Source of the DNA: UBA11400 sp964473555
GTDB taxonomy: Bacteria > Bacteroidota > Rhodothermia > Balneolales > HLUCCA01
NCBI GenBank assembly: GCA_964473555.1
Contig: CAYYPL010000002.1
Location: forward strand, 310,001 to 374,000
DNA: 64,000 nt
Direction of reading: 5' to 3'
Positions 53,079-62,776 of the stretch are shown here, piece after piece. Under the pieces are notes generated by a model. It did not search any database. It saw nothing but the letters and a program-made list of their open reading frames with translations, and was not told the origin of the DNA. A program made the translations under genes and the position numbers. Position 1 is the first letter of the stretch. Every line of letters begins with the position of its first letter.

Positions 53079-55745
53079 ATGCAACGCAAAACCGCTGCTC
53101 AGATAAGACAGGATTTTTTAGATTTCTTCCGCGACAAGGGTCATGCTATTGCCCCAAGTGCACCAGTTGTACCATTGGATGATCCTACTTTGTTGTTCAC
53201 GAATGCCGGAATGAATCAATTTAAGCCCATTTTCCTGGGAGAAGAACCCAGTTATATGCAGGACAACAAAGCCTGGCAACGGGCAGCGAACACACAGCGA
53301 TGCATACGGGTTAGTGGCAAACACAACGACCTTGAAGAGGTTGGACACGATACCTACCATCACACCTTGTTCGAGATGCTAGGCAACTGGTCATTTGGTG
53401 ACTACTTCAAGGAAGAAGCCATTGAATGGGCTTGGGAGTTGCTGATTCAGCGTTGGGGCTTAACGCCAGATCGAATGTACGCAACTGTGTTTGAAGGTGA
53501 TGAGGAAGATGGACTTCCGGCAGATGATGAGGCCTTTGAGTTATGGAAATCAAAAACTACGATCCCTCACGACCACATCCTCAAGTTTTCCAAAAAGGAT
53601 AATTTCTGGGAAATGGGTGAAACCGGACCTTGTGGACCTTGCTCTGAAGTCCATGTGGATTTACGTCCTGATGAAGAGCGAGAACGGATTCCTGGCAAGG
53701 ATTTGGTGAATGTGGGTGATCCACGTGTAATCGAAATCTGGAATCTGGTATTTATCCAGTTCAATCGTTTACCTAACGGAAAACTGGAGCAATTGCCCGC
53801 CAAACACGTCGATACCGGAATGGGATTTGAGCGAGTGTGTGCCGTTATCCAGGGGAAAATGTCGAACTATGATACCGATGTGTTTACTCCGATCATAGGT
53901 GAGGTCAGTAAAATGGTAGGGATACCCTATGGCGGTCAGGAAAATTCTGATATTGCCATGCGAGTCATAGCCGATCACATTCGGGCAGTTAGCTTTTCCA
54001 TAGCCGATGGTGCATCACCATCGAATGACGGGAGAGGGTATGTGGTACGAAGAATCCTGCGTCGTGCCATTCGATATGGGTGGGATAAGTTATCCTTGAA
54101 ACAGCCGTTCATGCATAAATTGGTCAACAGTCTGGCCGAATCATACCGAGATGTATTTCCTGAATTGTTTCATCAGCAGCAATACGTGACTAATGTGATT
54201 CGCGCAGAGGAAGAGGCTTTTTTACGAACCTTAGGCCAGGGAATTCAGTTATTTGAGTCTATGATCCACGGAAAAACCGCTCTGGGTGGTGCAGATGCGT
54301 TTAAATTACACGATACCTTTGGTTTTCCGATCGATTTGACCAGTCTGATGGCCCGTGAAAAGGGACTTAGCGTTGATTTGGCCGAATTTGAATCGCTCAT
54401 GAAAGAGCAGAAAGATCGTGCCAGGGCTGCTGGAAAGTTCGCCGTTGACATGAGTAATCGAGAAGATTGGATTGTGATTTCAGAAGGGGATGATTCTGAA
54501 TTTGTGGGATATACTCAACTTGAGTGTCGTTCTGAATTCAGACAATTCCGTAAAGACAAATCAGGTTTCCTATTTACGCTGAACAGAACTCCATTCTATG
54601 CTGAAAGTGGTGGACAGGTAGGAGATACGGGTATTTTGACCAACGGGAAAGAAGTAATCCGAGTGACTGATGTGAAGAAGTCACAAGGGAGGTTTTATCA
54701 CGTAACAGACCGGTTGCCAGAAGACCTTTATGGTGAGTGGGAAGCCGTAGTTGACAAGGACCGTCGTGCCGAGATTCAGAAACATCATAGTGCGACCCAC
54801 CTGATGCATGCAGCGCTCCGCAGACATTTGGGAGATCACGTGGTCCAAAAAGGATCTTTAGTAGAAGCCGATCGACTACGTTTCGATTTCTCTCATTACG
54901 AAGGGGTTGAGGCCGATGTGTTGGACAGCATTGAAGCGGAGATTAACGCTAAGATTCAGGAGAATATCCCTATTGAATCCATACACCAGGTTCCCATCGA
55001 TGAAGCCCGTCAGATGGGGGCCATGATGTTGTTTGGCGAGAAATATGGGGAGAAGGTTCGGGTTGTTAGTTTTGATCGTAACTATTCAATCGAATTGTGT
55101 GGTGGCACCCATGTCAACGCGACCGGAGAGATCGGGTACTTCCGGTTTTTATCGGAGTCTTCGGCGGCCAGTGGAGTACGAAGGGTAGAAGCGGTAGTGG
55201 GTAAGGCGGCAGATGCTGTATTGCGGGAGGAGAAGCGTCGTATGGGACGGTTGATACAGATGTCGGGCAGCAGCAAAGATCCGGTTGCGACTTTGGACAC
55301 CCTTTTGAACGAGAAAAAGGCATTGGAGAAGGAGCTCGAGAAATTCAAAGTACAGCAGGCGTTTGGTCAGCTTCGAGAGGTATTGCAGTCGGTCAGGGTG
55401 ATAGCGGATGGTGTAAGTCTGGTGACAGGTACGATAGACGGAGCCGACATGAACACCTTGAAGCAGCTTGGATATGACATTCTAAGAGAACGTAGCATGG
55501 GTACGGTTTCGGTATTGGGATCTGCAGATGTGATGGCTGGAAAAGTAAGTCTGGTAGCCACAGTAACTGATGATTTGGTGCAATCCAAAGGACTCAAAGC
55601 CGGCTCGCTTGTAGGGGAAGTAGCTAAACTAACCGGTGGTGGTGGTGGTGGCCAGCCAACCCTGGCAACAGCTGGTGGCAAACAACCGGAGAAGCTTGAT
55701 CAGGCCATCGATGCAGTTGAATCCATACTTAAATCCATGATCTAA
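53079..55745 (+). CDS. alaS: Alanyl-tRNA synthetase
   Basis: Charges tRNA-Ala and edits mischarged Ser or Gly. From the ATG at 53079 the protein has 888 residues, close to the usual 875. It has the N-terminal class II catalytic domain (L-F-T-N-A-G-M-N-Q-F-K-P and H-T-L-F-E-M-L-G-N-W-S-F-G), the tRNA-recognition domain, the editing domain with H570-x3-H574 and C674-G-G-T-H678, and the C-terminal C-Ala domain with its Gly-rich loop. The reading frame stays open back to 52890, but the extra 63 residues have no family counterpart and begin upstream of the likely promoter. Confidence 0.97.
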   Translation: MQRKTAAQIRQDFLDFFRDKGHAIAPSAPVVPLDDPTLLFTNAGMNQFKPIFLGEEPSYMQDNKAWQRAANTQRCIRVSGKHNDLEEVGHDTYHHTLFEMLGNWSFGDYFKEEAIEWAWELLIQRWGLTPDRMYATVFEGDEEDGLPADDEAFELWKSKTTIPHDHILKFSKKDNFWEMGETGPCGPCSEVHVDLRPDEERERIPGKDLVNVGDPRVIEIWNLVFIQFNRLPNGKLEQLPAKHVDTGMGFERVCAVIQGKMSNYDTDVFTPIIGEVSKMVGIPYGGQENSDIAMRVIADHIRAVSFSIADGASPSNDGRGYVVRRILRRAIRYGWDKLSLKQPFMHKLVNSLAESYRDVFPELFHQQQYVTNVIRAEEEAFLRTLGQGIQLFESMIHGKTALGGADAFKLHDTFGFPIDLTSLMAREKGLSVDLAEFESLMKEQKDRARAAGKFAVDMSNREDWIVISEGDDSEFVGYTQLECRSEFRQFRKDKSGFLFTLNRTPFYAESGGQVGDTGILTNGKEVIRVTDVKKSQGRFYHVTDRLPEDLYGEWEAVVDKDRRAEIQKHHSATHLMHAALRRHLGDHVVQKGSLVEADRLRFDFSHYEGVEADVLDSIEAEINAKIQENIPIESIHQVPIDEARQMGAMMLFGEKYGEKVRVVSFDRNYSIELCGGTHVNATGEIGYFRFLSESSAASGVRRVEAVVGKAADAVLREEKRRMGRLIQMSGSSKDPVATLDTLLNEKKALEKELEKFKVQQAFGQLREVLQSVRVIADGVSLVTGTIDGADMNTLKQLGYDILRERSMGTVSVLGSADVMAGKVSLVATVTDDLVQSKGLKAGSLVGEVAKLTGGGGGGQPTLATAGGKQPEKLDQAIDAVESILKSMI

Positions 55746-55924
55746 TTAAGTTATGACTCAGTCTTCATGTGTAGGTATTCATCACGTATTCATCTGTTTC
55801 CTATTCAAAAAATAGGTATATTGCACCCGTTTTTTGTGAGGAACCGGTTGTATACCGAATCGAATCTCACTGGATTATTTTTAACGACCGGGCGTTGTCC
55901 CGATACTAACACTTAGTTTTATCT

Positions 55925-57004
55925 ATGTCCAAATCTGCAGCTACTTCATTTACGCCGACTGGATTTGTCTACAAAAGTACAGACTTGCCGGCTGTCACCA
56001 AAAAAGACCATAAAAAACTGGGATTGAGCACCGAAGCTGTGATGCACTTGTTCCGAGAAATGTATTTGCAGCGTCGATTTGAAGAACGTGCCGCTCAGAT
56101 GTATCAGAAAGGAAAATTTGGCGGATTTCTTCACCTGTATATTGGACAGGAAGCCGTATCCAGTGGTGTAAATCAGGTGCTCCAGCCAGACGACGACATC
56201 ATTACCGCGTATCGTGATCACGGCTGGGGTTTGGTTCGTGGTATTTCTGCTAAAGCTGCAATGGCTGAGTTATTCGGAAAAGTTACCGGATGTAGCCGTG
56301 GAAAAGGTGGATCTATGCACTATTTCAATGCTGAAGGACACTTTTGGGGTGGACACGGTATTGTAGGGGCGCACATTCCGGTGGCAGCAGGGCTTGCATT
56401 TGCAAACAAGTATCAGGGTAATGGACGCATCTCGGCCGGATTCTTCGGCGATGGTGCTGTTGACCAGGGGGCTTTACATGAAGCCTTTAACCTGGCGCAA
56501 TTATGGAAACTACCGGTACTTTTTGTGGTCGAGAATAACGGGTACTCGATGGGTACCGCTGCTAACAGACATACCGCAACTGACATCTACAAGCGAGCGC
56601 TTGGATATGATATGAAACACGCTGTTGTCAATGGTATGGATATCTTTTCCGTTATTGACACGCTTCAGGAAGTCGTAGCTGATATTCGCGCGAATGCTAA
56701 TCCCTGGTTCCTGGAAATCAGAACCTACCGTTACCGTGGACACTCGATGTCAGATCCGGGCAATTACCGTACCAAGGAAGAATTGGAAGAATTCCGTAAT
56801 ACAGATCCCATTGAGCGTCTTAAGTCCTACATTTTGGATAAAAAGCTGGCGAAACAGGCTGAAATCGACTTAATTATGGAAGAAATTGAGAAAGAGGTCC
56901 TGGAGGCTGTTGAATTTGCCGATGAAAGTCCATTTCCGGATCCATCTGAGTTATATGAACATATTTTCACCGGTGACGAACTCGTCATTCACGACCACAA
57001 GTAA
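55925..57004 (+). CDS. pdhA: Pyruvate dehydrogenase E1 component, alpha subunit
   Basis: Thiamine-diphosphate-dependent subunit that decarboxylates pyruvate, paired with E1-beta. The TPP/Mg motif G-D-G-A-V-D-Q-G ... V-E-N-N-G-Y is intact and the phosphorylation-loop-like R-Y-R-G-H-S-M-S-D-P segment follows. At 359 residues it is the heterotetrameric (alpha2beta2) type and not the 880-residue AceE. It heads a three-gene pdh operon, with E1-beta starting 32 bases on. Confidence 0.95.
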   Translation: MSKSAATSFTPTGFVYKSTDLPAVTKKDHKKLGLSTEAVMHLFREMYLQRRFEERAAQMYQKGKFGGFLHLYIGQEAVSSGVNQVLQPDDDIITAYRDHGWGLVRGISAKAAMAELFGKVTGCSRGKGGSMHYFNAEGHFWGGHGIVGAHIPVAAGLAFANKYQGNGRISAGFFGDGAVDQGALHEAFNLAQLWKLPVLFVVENNGYSMGTAANRHTATDIYKRALGYDMKHAVVNGMDIFSVIDTLQEVVADIRANANPWFLEIRTYRYRGHSMSDPGNYRTKEELEEFRNTDPIERLKSYILDKKLAKQAEIDLIMEEIEKEVLEAVEFADESPFPDPSELYEHIFTGDELVIHDHK

Positions 57005-57036
57005 TTATATTAAATAAGTTTAAGCAGGAGATAAAC

Positions 57037-58017
57037 ATGCCTGAATTACAGTTTAGAGAGGCCATTCGACAGGCAATGCAAGAAGAAATGCGTCTTAATG
57101 AAAACGTATTTCTGATGGGCGAAGAGGTTGCCGAATACGATGGTGCCTATAAAGTTAGCCAGGGTATGCTAGCTGAGTTTGGTCCAAAGCGAGTGATTGA
57201 TACTCCGATTTCAGAGCTTGGATTTGCCGGAATAGGAGTAGGTGCTGCAATGAACGGTTTGGTACCCATTGTTGAGTTCATGACGTTCAATTTCTCAATG
57301 GTCGGTGTTGATCAGATATTGAACAATGCGGCAAAGATTCGCTACATGAGTGGTGGACAGGTAAACATGCCGATTATTTTCAGGGGACCTAATGCTGCTG
57401 CGGGTCAGCTTGGTGCCACTCATTCCGTAGCATTCGAAAGTTTTTTTGCCTATTTCCCAGGTTTAAAAGTGATTTATGCCTCTGAACCTTACGATGCCAA
57501 GGGACTCTTGAAAAGTGCCATTCGTGACGGAAATCCAATCATATTCTGCGAATCTGAGCAGATGTACGGGATGAAACAGGAAGTTCCAGACGAGGAGTAC
57601 CTAATTCCTATCGGGAAAGGCAAGATCAAACGTGAAGGCTCTGATGTAACTCTTGTTGCTCACGGAAAGATGTATCATGTTGCCGTTGATGCCGCAAATC
57701 AGCTGGCAAAAGAAGCTATTGATTGTGAAATCATCGATCCCCGCACAATAAAACCATTTGATATTGAATTGGTGATCAACTCGATAAAGAAAACGAACCG
57801 CTGTGTATTGGTTGACGAATCCCATCCATTTGGAGGTGTTGCTTCTGAAGTTGGATTCCTGATTCAACGAGATGCCTTTGATTATTTGGATGCACCCGTA
57901 CAGCGTGTTACTTTACCCGATGTACCTGCACCGTTCGCAAAAAACCTGTACGATATTTGGTTCCCAACTGCAAAACAGGTGATAGATGCGGTAAAATCTG
58001 TCATGTACACGAAATAA
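57037..58017 (+). CDS. pdhB: Pyruvate dehydrogenase E1 component, beta subunit
   Basis: Beta subunit of the heterotetrameric E1, which completes the thiamine site. Conserved G-E-E-V-A-E-Y-D-G-A-Y-K-V-S-Q-G near residue 28, the T-P-I-S-E-L-G-F segment and the E-F-M-T-F-N-F motif are present. 326 residues is standard. An AGGAG Shine-Dalgarno-like sequence at 57026-57030, six bases before the ATG, is one of the few clear ones in the window. It lies between E1-alpha and E2. Confidence 0.96.
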   Translation: MPELQFREAIRQAMQEEMRLNENVFLMGEEVAEYDGAYKVSQGMLAEFGPKRVIDTPISELGFAGIGVGAAMNGLVPIVEFMTFNFSMVGVDQILNNAAKIRYMSGGQVNMPIIFRGPNAAAGQLGATHSVAFESFFAYFPGLKVIYASEPYDAKGLLKSAIRDGNPIIFCESEQMYGMKQEVPDEEYLIPIGKGKIKREGSDVTLVAHGKMYHVAVDAANQLAKEAIDCEIIDPRTIKPFDIELVINSIKKTNRCVLVDESHPFGGVASEVGFLIQRDAFDYLDAPVQRVTLPDVPAPFAKNLYDIWFPTAKQVIDAVKSVMYTK

Positions 58018-58042
58018 CGAATACTTAAGATCGGAATCTATT

Positions 58043-59326
58043 ATGGCAATTGTAATTGACATGCCCAAATTGAGTGACACCATGCAAGAAGGTGTTATCG
58101 CAAAATGGAACATAAAAGAAGGGGATAAGGTAAATTCGGGTGACATCATCGCAGAAGTCGAAACCGATAAAGCAACGATGGATGTGGAGGTATTCGATGG
58201 AGGAACGGTGCTTAAGATCATGGCCAAAGAGGGTGAAGCGGTTCCTCTTGGTGGAAAAATGGCAATTATTGGCAATCCGGGTGAAGATATCAGCGCTCTT
58301 CTGGGTACCAGTTCTGGAGCAACTGCTAAAGATGCACCTAGTGCTAAAAAGACGGATGAACCGTCCTCAGTTGATTCTACCAGTTCCGAAAAGGCATTTG
58401 ATCCACTTTTTGGTGACATTGATGAGTCTAAAGCGGTTGCTGATATGGGAGATAGCAGGGTAAAAGCATCACCACTGGCCAGAAAAATGGCTGAGAATCA
58501 GGGCATTGACCTGGCTCATGTTAAAGGTACTGGTCCCAATGGGAGAATTGTTAAGGCCGATATTGAAAGTTTTGATCAACCAACGGGTACATCTGCTGCA
58601 TCAGCTGAAGCAAAAACGGTCTCCTATCCATCTTTCAGTGTGGATGCTCAGGACAAAGAATTCCGTATAATTCAGATGCGCAAAACGATTGCCAAGAGAC
58701 TCGCAGAAAGTAAGTTTACCAGTCCACATTTCTATGAGACGGTGGATATTGACATGAAATCTGCAATTTTAGCGCGTGAAGCCATGAATGCTTCAGGCGA
58801 GGTCAAGATTTCATTTAATGATCTTGTGGTGAAAGCATGTGCTAAGTCATTGCGTCAACATCCAAAGATGAACAGCTCCTGGCTGGGAGATGTGATCAAG
58901 GAACACGGTGGAGTCCATGTGGCTATTGCAGTAGCTATTGAAGATGGACTTGTTACACCGGTAATTCGCAACACCGACATAAAAGGACTGGCCCAGATCT
59001 CAGCTGAAACCCGTGATCTGGCCAAGCGTGCCCGTGAGAAAAAGCTTGAACCAAAAGATTGGGAAGGAAGTACATTTACGATCTCAAATCTGGGAATGTA
59101 CGGGATTGAAGAATTTACTGCGATCATCAATCCACCAAACGCCGCTATCCTGGCTGTTGGAGCGATTCGTGATGTTCCAGTTGTTGAAAACGGGCATGTT
59201 GTACCTGGTAAACGAATGAAAGTTACACTTTCGAGCGATCACAGGGTTGTTGATGGTGCAACATGTGCTGAATTCCTTAACTCTGTTCGTAAATATCTTG
59301 AGAATCCAGCTACCATGTTGCTTTAA
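58043..59326 (+). CDS. pdhC: Pyruvate dehydrogenase E2, dihydrolipoyl acetyltransferase
   Basis: Core of the pyruvate dehydrogenase complex, which transfers acetyl from lipoamide to CoA. One lipoyl domain (about 1-78) carries the lipoylated K43 in E-T-D-K-A-T. A flexible Ser/Lys linker, the E1/E3-binding domain (about 145-180, S-P-L-A-R-K-M-A) and the catalytic domain follow; the catalytic pair is H400 and D404 in D-H-R-V-V-D-G. At 427 residues it has a single lipoyl domain. E3 (lpd) is not in the operon. The operon ends at the terminator at 59352. Confidence 0.95.
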   Translation: MAIVIDMPKLSDTMQEGVIAKWNIKEGDKVNSGDIIAEVETDKATMDVEVFDGGTVLKIMAKEGEAVPLGGKMAIIGNPGEDISALLGTSSGATAKDAPSAKKTDEPSSVDSTSSEKAFDPLFGDIDESKAVADMGDSRVKASPLARKMAENQGIDLAHVKGTGPNGRIVKADIESFDQPTGTSAASAEAKTVSYPSFSVDAQDKEFRIIQMRKTIAKRLAESKFTSPHFYETVDIDMKSAILAREAMNASGEVKISFNDLVVKACAKSLRQHPKMNSSWLGDVIKEHGGVHVAIAVAIEDGLVTPVIRNTDIKGLAQISAETRDLAKRAREKKLEPKDWEGSTFTISNLGMYGIEEFTAIINPPNAAILAVGAIRDVPVVENGHVVPGKRMKVTLSSDHRVVDGATCAEFLNSVRKYLENPATMLL

Positions 59327-59351
59327 GCTTTATTTGGTTTGCTTTTTTTTA

Positions 59352-59390
59352 AAAAAAGGATGTTTGAATTAAATCAAGCATCCTTTTTTA
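59352..59390. terminator. Bidirectional Rho-independent terminator after pdhC and murB
   Basis: A 16-bp stem (AAAAAAGGATG-TTTGA with TCAAG-CATCCTTTTTT, one G-U) around an ATTAAA-type loop separates the convergent pdhC and murB genes and has the A-run/T-run symmetry of a two-way terminator. Confidence 0.9.
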
Positions 59391-59426
59391 GTATACATTC
59401 AGAAAGTGCAAGCAACCGGTCAAGGG

Positions 59427-60446
59427 TTACAGGATGTTAACTTCTGGTTCTAATTTGACACCGAACTTATCTTCAACAGATCGTTGAATGCGCTTTGAAA
59501 GCTCCAGAATTTGTGATCCGGTAGCGTGACCGTGATTGACCAGTACAAGTGCCTGATGTTCATGTACGCCTGCATCCTGATCACGGTAGCCTTTCCAACC
59601 TAATCGATCGATTAACCATCCAGCCGGAATCTTTACTTTACCTTTTCCGGAGCCGGGATAAGAGGGGAGATCGTGGTACTGATTTTTTAACAGCTCGTAC
59701 TCAGGTTGGGTCACTTCAGGATTCTTAAAAAAGCTACCGGCGTTGCCTAATTCAGCAGGATCTGGAAGTTTGTTTGTTCTGATGTGGGTCACCGCTTTAC
59801 TCACATCCATTGGGGTCGGATTTTTTATGCCCCAATTAGATAATGTGTTTCTGATATCTCCATAATCCAGTTGAAGTTGTGGGGTTCTGGATAATCTTAG
59901 AGTGAGGCTGGTTATGATATATTTGCCTTTTTCATAAGATTTAAACACGCTTGTTCGATATCCAAATCCACAGTCATAAGCATCCATGGTGACCTTATTT
60001 CCGGTCGAGATCATGTATGCTTCAAGTGTCTCGAAAGAATCTTTGAGTTCAACACCATACGCACCAATGTTTTGAATTGGTGCAGCCCCAACCTGTCCCG
60101 GAATCAGACTCAGGTTCTCCAGACCATAGATTTTATTTTCCAGACACCACAGAACAAGGTCATGCCAGACAACACCTGCACCAACTTTAATCAGAACATC
60201 ACTCCCAGGTCCTGAAAAAACACGAATACCGGGTATTGAAATCTTAACGACGGGTTTGATTCTGTCTGAAGTATACAGAATATTGCTTCCACCACCTAAA
60301 ATCTCCCAGTCGGACTGTGTGAATGCGGGATATTCCTTGATCTGGTCGAGATCACTGACTTTTCTAATGTCGGCGAAATTTGGACAAAACACATCCATAC
60401 CAAACGTGTTCATCGATTTCAGAGATGTTCGCTGTCTAAGAATCAT
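59427..60446 (-). CDS. murB: UDP-N-acetylenolpyruvoylglucosamine reductase
   Basis: FAD/NADPH enzyme that makes UDP-N-acetylmuramate for peptidoglycan. The FAD-binding G-G-G-S-N-I-L segment lies near residue 50, the catalytic Ser in N-A-G-S-F-F-K-N-P near residue 240, and the catalytic Glu in the terminal L-E-P-E-V. The 339-residue length and arrangement match type I (E. coli-like) MurB. It is monocistronic and divergent from the rfb operon. Confidence 0.96.
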   Translation of the reverse strand: MILRQRTSLKSMNTFGMDVFCPNFADIRKVSDLDQIKEYPAFTQSDWEILGGGSNILYTSDRIKPVVKISIPGIRVFSGPGSDVLIKVGAGVVWHDLVLWCLENKIYGLENLSLIPGQVGAAPIQNIGAYGVELKDSFETLEAYMISTGNKVTMDAYDCGFGYRTSVFKSYEKGKYIITSLTLRLSRTPQLQLDYGDIRNTLSNWGIKNPTPMDVSKAVTHIRTNKLPDPAELGNAGSFFKNPEVTQPEYELLKNQYHDLPSYPGSGKGKVKIPAGWLIDRLGWKGYRDQDAGVHEHQALVLVNHGHATGSQILELSKRIQRSVEDKFGVKLEPEVNIL

Positions 60447-60611
60447 GTAAATGGAGTTGATGAAAACCGCATAACCGACAAGTTACCATTATTCTCTCAT
60501 ATTGCATCAATGAATAACGTTTAAAATTGTGCTCGAACATAAGGTAAATAGGATAAAGTTCTGTATTTTTCGAATCAAAACAATGTACTCATCCTTAATA
60601 ACACAGAGACA

Positions 60612-61322
60612 ATGAAAGGTGTGATCCTTGCGGGTGGAACCGGTTCACGGCTGTTCCCACTGACAAAAGTAACCAATAAACATTTACTCCCGGTTGGTAA
60701 TAAACCCATGATTTATTATCCGATTGAACGTCTGATTGAGGCGGGAATTCAGGAGATTTTGATCGTAACGGGAACCGACCATATGGGCGATGTAGTAAAT
60801 CTTTTAGGATCTGGGAAAGATTATGGATGTCGGTTTACTTATAAGGTTCAGGATGAAGCGGGTGGTATTGCACAAGCATTGGGTCTGGCAGAGAATTTTG
60901 CTGGAGGTGAGCCTGTAACGGTGATACTGGGTGACAATATATTCAGTTTCAGTCTGGCAGATGCCATCAAAGCGTATAGTGGTCACGGGGCTCATATTAT
61001 GATCAAAGAGGTTCACGATCCATCGAGGTACGGAGTAGCTGAAATCAGCGGTAACCAGATAACCGGTATCGAAGAGAAGCCAGCGCAGCCTAAATCAAAT
61101 TATTGCGTCACCGGCATCTACATCTACGATGCACGTGTCTATGATTTTATTCGTGTTCTCAAACCGTCCAGGCGGGGTGAACTCGAGATTACGGATGTAA
61201 ATAACCATTATATCCATTCAGGTGAAATGACTTATTCGATACTTGAGGGATGGTGGACAGACGCCGGGACCCCTGATTCCTACAAAATAGCGAACGATTT
61301 AGCCTACAATTCTGAATTGTGA
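60612..61322 (+). CDS. rfbA: Glucose-1-phosphate thymidylyltransferase, short form
   Basis: Nucleotidyltransferase that would make dTDP-glucose, the first step to dTDP-L-rhamnose. The signature L-A-G-G-T-G-S-R-L-F-P-L-T opens the protein, and I-L-G-D-N-I-F-S carries the metal-binding Asp. At 236 residues it lacks the roughly 50-residue C-terminal part of the 290-residue RmlA that forms the allosteric dTDP-rhamnose site, so feedback control may differ. It is the first gene of rfbADCB, and its TGA overlaps the GTG start of rfbD. Specificity is inferred from the operon. Confidence 0.9.
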   Translation: MKGVILAGGTGSRLFPLTKVTNKHLLPVGNKPMIYYPIERLIEAGIQEILIVTGTDHMGDVVNLLGSGKDYGCRFTYKVQDEAGGIAQALGLAENFAGGEPVTVILGDNIFSFSLADAIKAYSGHGAHIMIKEVHDPSRYGVAEISGNQITGIEEKPAQPKSNYCVTGIYIYDARVYDFIRVLKPSRRGELEITDVNNHYIHSGEMTYSILEGWWTDAGTPDSYKIANDLAYNSEL

Positions 61323-62197
61323 GATTACCCGAGCGCAAGGATATCGTTCTTTTAACAGGTTCTACCGGTCAGCTCGGATATGCATGGCTGGAGGAACTTC
61401 GTTCTAAAGGGTTCACCGTACTTTCACCCGACAGATACTCACTGGATCTGTCAAGACCTGACCAAGTCAAGGAATGGCTTCAGACCTATCTGCCTACCTA
61501 CATCATACATTGTGGTGCTTATACTAAAGTTGATCTTGCTGAAGATGAAGCTGAAACCTGTTTCTTGGTGAATCGAGATGCTACAGGTCAGCTAGCTCAA
61601 TTTGCATCAGAAAACGAGGTTCCCCTGATCTATTACTCAACCGATTATGTGTTTCCTGGGATTGATCAGGATCAACGCACTTATCCAAATGGATACCCGG
61701 TTGACGCGCCAGCTGCACCTGGCAGTGTTTATGGAACCTCGAAATGGGAAGGCGAACAGCAGGTACGGCAAGCATTGGGAGATCACCTGATTATACGGGT
61801 AGCTTGGCTGTGTGGTGTTCATGGTGCCAATTTTGTCAAGACTATGCTGAAACTCGGACAGACCCGTGATACCTTGAATGTTGTGAATGATCAGATTGGA
61901 TCGCCTTCTTTTGTTCACGATGTTGTGCAGTTCACGGAAATGTTACTTCATCATGCTATCGCTGGAACCAGGCACATTAGTTCGAACGGTTTGATCAGTT
62001 GGGCCGAGTTTGCAACTGAAATCTTTTCCTATGCTAAAATGGACGTGACAGTACGTCCGATTCCATCAGAGCAGTATCCAACTAAGGCGAAGAGACCGTT
62101 GTATTCAAAATTGGACTGTTCCCTTACGGTTCGCGACACAGGGACCAGCATCCCTTTTTGGAAAGATTCACTTCATAAAATCATTGACCAAATTTAG
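61319..62197 (+). CDS. rfbD: dTDP-4-dehydrorhamnose reductase
   Basis: NAD(P)H-dependent short-chain dehydrogenase making the last step to dTDP-L-rhamnose. The G14-S-T-G-Q-L-G20 nucleotide loop, the S-T-D-Y-V-F motif and the catalytic Y138-x3-K142 are present. The start is GTG at 61319, overlapping the rfbA stop (GTGA), as no ATG precedes the Rossmann fold. 292 residues is typical. Confidence 0.94.
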   Translation: MRLPERKDIVLLTGSTGQLGYAWLEELRSKGFTVLSPDRYSLDLSRPDQVKEWLQTYLPTYIIHCGAYTKVDLAEDEAETCFLVNRDATGQLAQFASENEVPLIYYSTDYVFPGIDQDQRTYPNGYPVDAPAAPGSVYGTSKWEGEQQVRQALGDHLIIRVAWLCGVHGANFVKTMLKLGQTRDTLNVVNDQIGSPSFVHDVVQFTEMLLHHAIAGTRHISSNGLISWAEFATEIFSYAKMDVTVRPIPSEQYPTKAKRPLYSKLDCSLTVRDTGTSIPFWKDSLHKIIDQI

Positions 62198-62205
62198 TTA
62201 ACATC

Positions 62206-62760
62206 GTGAACTGCATTAAAACCGAAATACCTGAAGTACTCATTTTTGAACCTAAAATATTTGGGGATCAGCGGGGATATTTCCTTGAATCATTTCGTGT
62301 GTCGTGGTTGGAAGACCAGGGAATCAGTACTCGTTTTATACAAGACAACATTTCTCGCTCAAAAAAAGGAACGTTGAGAGGGATGCACTATCAGCTTCAT
62401 ACTCCGCAGGCGAAACTGGTCATGGCTGCCAGAGGTGAGGTACTGGATATTGCAGTTGATGTTCGAAAAGGATCTCCAACATACGGTAAATGGGTCAGTT
62501 GTTTGCTTACCGAGGAAAACAGGCGTGTGATGTTCATTCCCGAAGGATTTGCCCATGGTTTCCAGGTCATTTCCGAGTCTGCTGACTTTATGTACAAGTG
62601 CAGTAACTATTATGATCCCTCTGCTGAAAGAGGGATTAATGCGCTGGATCCTGATCTCGACTTGCCGTGGTATGATATAGATCCTATTACCTCAGACCGC
62701 GACGATCGTTTGCCCAAACTATTGAATTTACCGGACTCTGATAAACCAATTTACTACTAA
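62206..62760 (+). CDS. rfbC: dTDP-4-dehydrorhamnose 3,5-epimerase
   Basis: Cupin-fold epimerase acting on dTDP-4-dehydro-6-deoxyglucose in the rhamnose pathway. The catalytic His is H61 in T-L-R-G-M-H-Y-Q, and the I-P-E-G-F-A-H-G-F segment lies near residue 111. The 184-residue length is normal. It begins with GTG at 62206, 8 bases after rfbD; there is no nearby ATG before the conserved D-Q-R-G-Y-F-x-E motif. Confidence 0.95.
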   Translation: MNCIKTEIPEVLIFEPKIFGDQRGYFLESFRVSWLEDQGISTRFIQDNISRSKKGTLRGMHYQLHTPQAKLVMAARGEVLDIAVDVRKGSPTYGKWVSCLLTEENRRVMFIPEGFAHGFQVISESADFMYKCSNYYDPSAERGINALDPDLDLPWYDIDPITSDRDDRLPKLLNLPDSDKPIYY

Positions 62761-62776
62761 TCCAGGAGCACATGTA

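Noticed and set aside
55636..55654. GGT-repeat run looking like a microsatellite
   Set aside because: It encodes the conserved Gly-rich loop of the AlaRS C-terminal domain, so it is explained by the protein.
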